From: a virus
Direction: 5' to 3' (one strand)
Virus record (IMG/VR): IMGVR_UViG_3300025889_000851
Span: 1 to 25,768 of that record
DNA: 25,768 bases
Shown in pieces: positions 8,717 through 15,502 of the stretch. How positions within the stretch are numbered: position 1 is the first letter of the stretch; each line of letters begins with the position of its first letter. A model generated the notes under the pieces. That model was given only the letters and a program-made list of their open reading frames with translations, made no database searches and had not been told where the DNA came from. The position numbers were made by a program, and so were the translations under genes.

Positions 8717-11700
8717 ATGGACTACGATAAACTCGCCAAACAATTTGGCGGAACTACAGCTCCTGTAAATGCTCCAGATAAAACCGATTTTGACGCGCTT
8801 GCCAAGCAATTTGGCGGAACTGCAGTCCCTGCAAATACTCCAGATAAAACCGATTTTGACGTGCTTGCCAAACAGTTTGGCGGCGAGGCAATTAGTAAAG
8901 AATACGTCCCCGGCACGCCTGCAGCGCAACCCGGGGGAGAAGGTTCTTTTTGGGGTGAAGTCAAGAAAGGCTTTGGCGCTGCATGGGAAGGCATAAAATT
9001 TACACCCGATGCTTTGAAACTGCAGACAAATGCCGAAGCCGTAGATATGCACAAGCAGCTGCTTGACGCGTATACACAAATTGACACTGGTAAAGAGTTC
9101 TCTCCTGCAGAAGCCTCCAAACTGAAACTTGATTACGCATTGCTGCGTAACTACCAAAAAGCTGACCCGGATCAACGAACCATAATTAAAAACACGGGCA
9201 CACAATTTGTTGGCGAGCGCTCTCAACAGATTCGTGAGGCCATACCTGCTTATGCTGAGTATCAAAAGCGCCTTGAGCCGTATAAAGGGCGGGTGCCTGA
9301 CGCTACGGATATCGAATCGCTAAAAGACTTCCGTGATTGGCTCGGTTACAACGTAGCCTCGGGGGCGGTACAAGTTATCCCTGTTATGGCTGCAGCTTAT
9401 GCAACCGGTGGAGTGGGTGCGTTTGCACTCGGCACGGGTATGGCGATGCAGGAAGGCGTACAAAATCGCCTCGACTTTGTATTAGATAAAGTAAAAAATC
9501 TATCGAACGAGGAGCAGGCAAAGGCGGTGCAAGAGTATTTGAAGGCGTCAGGTGATACCACCATGACCGTTGCTATCGCTTCAGGTGCACTTGATCTTGC
9601 TGGCCCAGTCGGTTCAATCCTCAAAAAGCGGCTGGCCAAGGAGCTAGGTACTGAAGTCGTCGAGTACGAAACAAAACGAGAAGCCGCAAAAGCCGCGTTG
9701 AAACAAGTCCCTCGGGAAATGGGCGAGGAGTTTTTAACTGGCGGTGCACAGGAGATCGCCCAAATAGCTGGGGAGCGTACACTTGGCGAACAGACCGGGG
9801 ATGTTTTCTCCAAAGAGAACGTAAAGCGGGTCTTTAATTCCGCTGCAGCGGAGGCCGCAGGCAGTGTTGCCGGTAGCGGTGTAAATGTAGGTACCTCAGT
9901 GGGTCGTCAAATGGTTAGGGAGCGTGCGGAAGCTCTAGCCCAGCAGGAGTTTGAAAAGCAACTGCAACAACGCGCCGCACCCAAAGCCGCACCTGAGGAT
10001 ATTGCGCAAACGTACGAAGCGCTGGTCTCGCGGTACCAAGCTGAAGGCATGTCGGAAGTTGAAGCGCTCAAGGCCGCTGGTGCGGATATTGCTCAAGGAG
10101 GTATTGATCTTGGACCTATGGGAACCGGAGCAGAGCTCGAAGGGGCTGAGCAGCGAACAACTGGTGGAGCAGGCGTGGGAGTGTCTGTACCACAACCACC
10201 CACCGAAGCACCCGCAGTTACTGAAGCTGGACGAGGAAGATTGGATGTTACTGAAGGACCTGCTGGTGAGGCTGTTTCGAGAGAAGGCCAACCAGCTGGT
10301 GCATTGAAGGGTGCGCAGTTAACTACGGATCAAGTTGAACAGGCCATCGCTCAAGCACAACAGACCCCGGGGGAAGCCTACACTATTAAGCAAGACTTTG
10401 GTGAAGTCGGTACCGAGGAATTCAGTTCTGAGACGCATCAAGCTACTGTTACACGCTTACCGGATGGAACTGCCGTAGTTTCGGCCCCCACACTTAGCGA
10501 CTTTGGCACATCTGTAGTATCCAGTAAAAAAGCTGAAGGGCTGTCCGACGGAGAGTTGATTAAAACTACGCTGCGTCCCGTCTTGGAAAGGTATTACGCC
10601 GATCCAGCCGACGTAGACCAGCGGGTAACCATATCAAAAGAAACTCCCACTGCTGAAACTCCCACTGCTGAAACTCCCACTGCTGAAACTCCCACTGTTA
10701 AAACTATAACTGCCGCTCCAAAAACAGAAGCTATCGCTCCAAAAACAGAAGCAACTACAACAGAAACAACTACGCCTACTGAAGTAGTTCCTCTTGAGGA
10801 CGTAACGGTCGAAACCCCGACTTCGCAGCTGCCGGTTAACCCAGAGACCGGATTAAAACCCCCGGGTAAGCGTGGCCGCCCCCGCATCGAGCGCACTCCG
10901 GAAGAACAAGCCGCTGCGGAAGCACAACGCAAAGAACGACAAAAAGTCGGACGCGATGCCATCAGAGCCGTCGAGAAAGCACAGCAAACTATAGCTGCGC
11001 CGGTAGACATTGAGGCCATTCAAAGACTTGCTCAGACGGACAAAGCCGCTGCCGTTGCGGTGATCAAAGAAGTGCAGCAAGGTAGAGACCTTGCCCTCCT
11101 TGAGGCCGCCCGGGTTCTTACGGATAAAAAGTTGAGCCCCACGGCGAAAGCCAAGCAAGTTGCGAACGCAGTATTCAGCCACCCCAGCGTTACAGCCGAA
11201 GAGCGTCAGCGGGCACAACGTAATGCACAGCTACGCGACACTGCAAAGAACATTCTGGTCGAAGGTTCAACAAGTTTCTACCCAGACCCGTTTTATGAAA
11301 CGGTTACGGACGCAACACAGGCAGCTAACTACATCAGCAAAAAAGGCAACGCTTTTGAACGCCTGCTGATTAACCGCATCAAGCCATTTTTAAAGGGTGT
11401 CAAAGTTGTCGTAGTAAACGACCCCCGCGTGGATATCCCTGACCCCGTAACACGTAGGGAGTTTAGGGGCGCTGCGGGTCTGTATGCTGAAGGCGACGGG
11501 CAACGCATTATTTATCTGAACAATATTGGTGGTAGGCGTGAAGGGCTTACCAACATGACGTTCCTCCACGAAGCAGTCCATGGTGCGACCATGGCGCAGA
11601 TAAACAGATTTTATAAAGACCCCGGTTCGCTAAGCCCGCAGGTCGTGAAGGCCATCCAAGTGCTAACGGAAGTAATGATCCGGGCGGGTGACCACTACAA

Positions 11701-14700
11701 CGTGCTCAAGAAGCAAGGCAAGACAGACCCGTTGGAAGACAGGCTCAACGAGCTAGAAGTGTTTGATGACTTGAAAGAGTTCGTTGCCTATGGCATGACG
11801 CAGCCGGAGATGCAGGACTTTCTGCTCAAGGTTCCGGGCTTTATACAAGTCCGAGCAGACAGGCTTAACGGGCTGACTGCGTTCGTCCGGGCCATCCAGA
11901 ACATGTTTGGTTTGGGGCCGCAGCATAACTCGGCGTTCCAAGACCTGATCATTATCACTGATCGCATTATGGGTGTAGATCAGCTGCCTGCGCCTACCGA
12001 GTCTGTAGAGGTCGCTGCTGCCAAGAAGGTTAAGGCGCAGAATAAAACGATGGAGAAGATTGCTAAATCTCAAAGAGCCGCTGATGTAAACGCCGGTCTG
12101 GGCGAGCTGATGATGCAAACCCGTAACGCCAAAGATGCTATACGGCTGCTCAAGTCTGTGTATAGTGCTCTGTCCATCAACGCAGTTCGTAAAATTCTGC
12201 CTACCATGACCACCATGGATACCACGCGATGGGTAGGCGATAAAATCAATAACATAAAAGTCGTCAACGACGCGGTCGAAGGTATGGCTGGTATGCGGAC
12301 TAAGATGATCCGCGAGCTGGCGGAGAAGACCCCGCAGTGGATTGAGTTTGGCCGTAAGTTTGAACGCGGGGCTCGCACTCTTGGCGACGTTATGCACGCA
12401 TCTACGCTGCTTGGTATAGACCCGACGCAGCATGCCGATCTGGCTACCGCGCTGAAGAACGACGCTAAGCTCAAACAGCTCCGAGTGGATTACCAAGCTG
12501 CAATCGCTGACCCTACTAAATCTCCGGGTCAACGTAGTAAACTAAAAGGTGATGTCACTAAGCGCGAGAATGATCTGAAAGCTGTATATGAAGGCGGAGT
12601 GGTGCAAAATCCCCACACCGGCGAAAAATATCAAATTGAAGGTTGGACGCAGCTTGGAAAATACGGCAACGGCGAAGGGCATCGAGTATTCCGCATGGCC
12701 CGGGATTCGTACCGGGATACGTTTGATCTACATCAAAAACTGCTTACCGACAAAATAAACAAGTCGGGAATTCCCGCCGCATCCAAAGCCAAACTGATCG
12801 CGGAGATTACGCAAGGGTTCCAAGAAGCCAAGCAGCTGGGAGTCTATTTCCCATTGATGCGTTACGGTAACTTCTGGCTGCGTATTGGCAAGGGTAAATC
12901 CGGCGAGTATTACATGTTTGAATCCGCAGCAGCGCGGAATAACTACGCCCGTATGCGGGCGGAGGAGTCGGGTAGGACACTAGATCAGGCATTGGAAGCT
13001 CAAGAATATGATGTAGGCGACAACCTCGATCAGATTCGCAACGACATTGTGGAATCCAGCCGGATGCTGAAGAGCATTTTTAACGCGCTCGAATCCAATT
13101 CAACCACTGACCCAACCACTGGTAAAGTTGGTATCACTGACGTAGCAGCTATCAAGGATCAGGTCTATCAGATGTTTCTCATGACACTGCCTGACCGTGA
13201 TATGCGCAAACGGTTTACGCACCGCCAAGGCAAGACCGGCTTTAGCGCCGATGTACTGCGTAACTTTATTGTCAACCAGCATACTGCGGCTAACCAGCTG
13301 TCACGTTTGGCGTATGCGGACAAGATTCGCCTTGGTATTGGCTCAGCATATGCAGAGCTCGCGGGTAATCCAGACAAACTGAAACTCAGCGCGTTTGTAG
13401 ATGAGATCGCCATGCGAGCTGGCGCGGAGATGACTCCGGCGATTCCGAACGGGTTTGATTGGGGCAAGATGGCCAGCATTGGGAACCAAGCGGTGTTCTA
13501 CTACATGCTGACTTCGCCTAAGTCGGCCATCGTGCAGATGACTCAGCTGCCAGTCGTTGGTATGCCCGCGTTGCTGGCACGATACGGTTCAGTAGATACG
13601 CTAAAAGTTACCGCACGGTATACCAATCTATTCGACAAGCTTGGCACCACTAAGCGGGATCGGAACGGCAACGTGACTACGGAATGGGGTGAGCCATCGA
13701 TTAACGATTCCTCGTATGTAAACAAACACCCCGACCCTGCATACCGCAGGGCACTACGGCAAGCATGGCAAGTTGCGCAGGACCGTGATTTGTTTATGTC
13801 TACCTACGCTGCGGATATGACCGCACGAGCTGCGGTGCCAACGGCTAAATATCAGGGTGTTACACAAAGGTCGTTACGGACTGTAGGTAATTTTATGAGT
13901 GGTGCCTTTCACCACCTTGAACGGATCACCCGGGAAATTATGTACATGTCCACGTTTGAGCTGGAGTTTGCTCGGGCTAAGAAAGGCGGAGCGGATGACG
14001 CAACGGCCACCGCTCGCGGTATTAAAGCTGCCACTGACATGGTCTACGAAGCGCTGTTTAACTACAGCCAATACAACAAGCCCCGGATGATGAAGGCAAA
14101 CGCAGCGACCAAGATCGCTACGCAGTTCATGACCTACCCGCTGCAGATGACCTCGTATTTGGGTCGCAACTTCTTCAACATGCTGCGCTCGCTGCCCCCA
14201 CAAGAACGCAAAGAAGCCGCTATCAAATTCTTTGGCACCATGGGTATGACAACCATGTTTGCTGGTGTTGTGGGGTTGCCCGGATATAGCGCGATACTGG
14301 GCCTCCTTGAGGGTCTACGTGAAGCATTCCGTCCAGACATGGAAGATGAGGGTGCGGACGAATACTACGATGATGATGACGACAGCAATCCGCTCGGCAA
14401 ACGTAGCTTGGATTTGTGGTTCCGTGAGTGGTTTATCCCCGCGTACTTTGGCCCGGACAGCAGCATTGCTAAAGCACTGGGATTGGACCAAACACAGGCG
14501 CTGATGCTCCAACGTGTGGTCAAGATGGGACCTGTTTCGGCATTGACGGACTTGAACATCGGTTCTTCCGTATCGCTTGACGGCCTGTGGTTCCGTGATG
14601 ATACACCAGCAGAAACCTCAAAAGAAGCTTTTATGCAGTTCGTGTTTAACACAGTAGCGGGGCCGCTTGGCAGCATGGGGCTGCAATTCTTTTCGGCTTT

Positions 14701-15226
14701 TGATGACTTCAACAACGGACAATTTAATCGAGGCGTTGAGAAGATTCTGCCCGCGTTCTTCCGGGGGACGGCCAAAGCAGTGCGGTTGGCATCGGAGGGG
14801 GAGCAGACTCGACAAGGTGCGGAAATTCGTAACGCTGAGTGGTTTACTACCGGCAAGCTGCTAGGCACAACGCTTGGGTTTCAGAGTACGGAAATTGCGG
14901 AGATTCAGAAAAAGAATTTCCTCGCCAAGCAGGTAGTCGTAGATGTACAGAAAGAACGCCAGAAAGTTCTCACCGCACTCGATCTTGCGATTCGGCGCTA
15001 TGAAAACGACTCCACTGACGCAAATGAGCAGCGAGTCGAAAAAGCGCTTAAAGAAGTTGAACAGTACAACTACAAAAACGGCGCTTTGCCCATAGACGCG
15101 GATACTGTGCAGAAATCTCTTGAGGGCCGTGCCAAACGTCGCGGTGCCGCTATCGAAGGGTTTATAGCTGGCCCGAAAGAATCCGCTATTGCCCGCCCAA
15201 TACTGGAACGAACTCAAGTGCAATAA
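8717..15226 (+). CDS. Giant polyvalent internal virion protein with zinc metallopeptidase motif
   Basis: A 2169-residue protein. The start is preceded by CAGGAGCCGGG, a good binding site. Residues 2-56 hold two and a half 22-residue repeats of D(Y/F)D-x-LAKQFGG type. About 215-245 is a hydrophobic Gly/Ala-rich segment. About 430-730 is a low-complexity linker with ETPTA repeats (642-661) and an AT-hook-like KRGRPR (718-723). A metallopeptidase-like domain follows, with HEAVH at 951-955 and a downstream Glu at 1021 (DLKEFVAYGMTQPEMQDFL), the layout of a gluzincin-type site. About 1835-1867 is a second hydrophobic stretch, followed by an acidic run (EGADEYYDDDDDSN). The C-terminal part (GPVSALTDLNIGSSVSLDG, then VAGPLGSM) resembles the LPD38/PLxRFG-type ends of phage large polyvalent proteins. 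It is probably packaged and injected, as T7 gp16 is. I see no transglycosylase motif. Confidence 0.7.
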   Translation: MDYDKLAKQFGGTTAPVNAPDKTDFDALAKQFGGTAVPANTPDKTDFDVLAKQFGGEAISKEYVPGTPAAQPGGEGSFWGEVKKGFGAAWEGIKFTPDALKLQTNAEAVDMHKQLLDAYTQIDTGKEFSPAEASKLKLDYALLRNYQKADPDQRTIIKNTGTQFVGERSQQIREAIPAYAEYQKRLEPYKGRVPDATDIESLKDFRDWLGYNVASGAVQVIPVMAAAYATGGVGAFALGTGMAMQEGVQNRLDFVLDKVKNLSNEEQAKAVQEYLKASGDTTMTVAIASGALDLAGPVGSILKKRLAKELGTEVVEYETKREAAKAALKQVPREMGEEFLTGGAQEIAQIAGERTLGEQTGDVFSKENVKRVFNSAAAEAAGSVAGSGVNVGTSVGRQMVRERAEALAQQEFEKQLQQRAAPKAAPEDIAQTYEALVSRYQAEGMSEVEALKAAGADIAQGGIDLGPMGTGAELEGAEQRTTGGAGVGVSVPQPPTEAPAVTEAGRGRLDVTEGPAGEAVSREGQPAGALKGAQLTTDQVEQAIAQAQQTPGEAYTIKQDFGEVGTEEFSSETHQATVTRLPDGTAVVSAPTLSDFGTSVVSSKKAEGLSDGELIKTTLRPVLERYYADPADVDQRVTISKETPTAETPTAETPTAETPTVKTITAAPKTEAIAPKTEATTTETTTPTEVVPLEDVTVETPTSQLPVNPETGLKPPGKRGRPRIERTPEEQAAAEAQRKERQKVGRDAIRAVEKAQQTIAAPVDIEAIQRLAQTDKAAAVAVIKEVQQGRDLALLEAARVLTDKKLSPTAKAKQVANAVFSHPSVTAEERQRAQRNAQLRDTAKNILVEGSTSFYPDPFYETVTDATQAANYISKKGNAFERLLINRIKPFLKGVKVVVVNDPRVDIPDPVTRREFRGAAGLYAEGDGQRIIYLNNIGGRREGLTNMTFLHEAVHGATMAQINRFYKDPGSLSPQVVKAIQVLTEVMIRAGDHYNVLKKQGKTDPLEDRLNELEVFDDLKEFVAYGMTQPEMQDFLLKVPGFIQVRADRLNGLTAFVRAIQNMFGLGPQHNSAFQDLIIITDRIMGVDQLPAPTESVEVAAAKKVKAQNKTMEKIAKSQRAADVNAGLGELMMQTRNAKDAIRLLKSVYSALSINAVRKILPTMTTMDTTRWVGDKINNIKVVNDAVEGMAGMRTKMIRELAEKTPQWIEFGRKFERGARTLGDVMHASTLLGIDPTQHADLATALKNDAKLKQLRVDYQAAIADPTKSPGQRSKLKGDVTKRENDLKAVYEGGVVQNPHTGEKYQIEGWTQLGKYGNGEGHRVFRMARDSYRDTFDLHQKLLTDKINKSGIPAASKAKLIAEITQGFQEAKQLGVYFPLMRYGNFWLRIGKGKSGEYYMFESAAARNNYARMRAEESGRTLDQALEAQEYDVGDNLDQIRNDIVESSRMLKSIFNALESNSTTDPTTGKVGITDVAAIKDQVYQMFLMTLPDRDMRKRFTHRQGKTGFSADVLRNFIVNQHTAANQLSRLAYADKIRLGIGSAYAELAGNPDKLKLSAFVDEIAMRAGAEMTPAIPNGFDWGKMASIGNQAVFYYMLTSPKSAIVQMTQLPVVGMPALLARYGSVDTLKVTARYTNLFDKLGTTKRDRNGNVTTEWGEPSINDSSYVNKHPDPAYRRALRQAWQVAQDRDLFMSTYAADMTARAAVPTAKYQGVTQRSLRTVGNFMSGAFHHLERITREIMYMSTFELEFARAKKGGADDATATARGIKAATDMVYEALFNYSQYNKPRMMKANAATKIATQFMTYPLQMTSYLGRNFFNMLRSLPPQERKEAAIKFFGTMGMTTMFAGVVGLPGYSAILGLLEGLREAFRPDMEDEGADEYYDDDDDSNPLGKRSLDLWFREWFIPAYFGPDSSIAKALGLDQTQALMLQRVVKMGPVSALTDLNIGSSVSLDGLWFRDDTPAETSKEAFMQFVFNTVAGPLGSMGLQFFSAFDDFNNGQFNRGVEKILPAFFRGTAKAVRLASEGEQTRQGAEIRNAEWFTTGKLLGTTLGFQSTEIAEIQKKNFLAKQVVVDVQKERQKVLTALDLAIRRYENDSTDANEQRVEKALKEVEQYNYKNGALPIDADTVQKSLEGRAKRRGAAIEGFIAGPKESAIARPILERTQVQ
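8720..8888 (+). repeat. In-frame 66-bp tandem repeat, about 2.5 copies
   Basis: Copies begin at 8720, 8786 and 8852, and each encodes 22 residues starting D(Y/F)D-x-LAKQFGG. The third copy is cut short after FGGEA. The DNA copies are diverged but close, with shared blocks such as CCAGATAAAACCGATTTTGA in the second half of copies 1 and 2. This suggests internal duplication under protein-level constraint. Confidence 0.85.
10640..10699 (+). repeat. 15-bp minisatellite, four copies, encoding ETPTA
   Basis: The unit GAAACTCCCACTGCT occurs at 10640, 10655 and 10670 without change. It occurs once more at 10685 with one substitution (GTT at the end). It is in frame and encodes ETPTA repeats in a disordered linker of the giant virion protein. 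Copy number could vary by slippage or recombination. Confidence 0.95.
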
Positions 15227-15252
15227 AAAACCCCCGAGGGTTGCCCGGGGGT
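15225..15252 (-). terminator. Intrinsic terminator of the leftward replication transcript
   Basis: A perfect 7-base inverted repeat (ACCCCCG at 15230-15236 and CGGGGGT at 15246-15252) encloses a 9-base loop. Six A residues lie at 15225-15230. Read on the - strand this is a GC-rich hairpin followed by TTTTTT, the classical rho-independent form. On the + strand the hairpin is followed by AAATGG, not T residues. It therefore mainly stops leftward transcription, although the hairpin may also slow rightward polymerase. It overlaps the TAA stop (15224-15226) of the giant + strand gene. Confidence 0.8.
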
Positions 15253-15307
15253 AAATGGCAGCAATGCCAAGAGGGGTGGAAGGAGCGATTCTTCCGGGTT
15301 CAGTATA
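15253..15307. other. Short convergent intergenic region with two weak hairpins
   Basis: Between the terminator and the 64-residue - strand gene lie two small inverted repeats. TGGCA-GCAA-TGCCA at 15256-15269 is a 5-base stem with a GNRA-type loop. GGAAG...CTTCC at 15278-15295 has an 8-base loop. Neither is followed by a T-run on either strand. No gene or promoter is evident here. Confidence 0.4.
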
Positions 15308-15502
15308 TCAAATCCGCCAGACTCTTACACCCCTAATTCCGTCCTCAATAACTACCTTCGTCAGTACGTTGTATTTTAGTCTGCGCGTGGTACACAGTAT
15401 TTCTTTTTTGGCCCCGGCTGGATTGAGACAGGGGATGAAGAACGAACTTCCCCGCCTGAAGCTCTTCCAGTTGACCTGATAACTAACCCTCTCCACCTGC
15501 AT
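15308..15502 (-). CDS. Small basic protein of unknown function
   Basis: A 64-residue - strand frame whose start overlaps the end of the primase-helicase gene by 20 bases, with GGTGAG about seven bases before the ATG. The sequence is compact and basic, with segments SFRRGSSFFIPCLNPAGAKK and RRLKYNVLTKVVIEDGIRGV. This pattern of an N-terminal beta/loop, a basic helix and a final strand ending in VWRI looks like a folded small protein rather than random translation. I have the impression that similar small proteins occur in other phages, but I cannot verify it. It is the last gene before the leftward terminator, so it would be cotranscribed with the primase-helicase. It has no recognisable catalytic motif; nucleic acid binding is possible because of its charge. 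Confidence 0.6.
   Translation of the reverse strand: MQVERVSYQVNWKSFRRGSSFFIPCLNPAGAKKEILCTTRRLKYNVLTKVVIEDGIRGVRVWRI

Noticed and set aside
10640-10699. CRISPR-like direct repeats
   Set aside because: The 15-bp units abut with no spacers and encode an in-frame ETPTA linker, so it is a coding minisatellite.
11753-12532. Antisense frame of 259 codons opposite the giant virion gene
   Set aside because: No motif, no ribosome binding site, and the opposing frame has clear protein-level conservation features.
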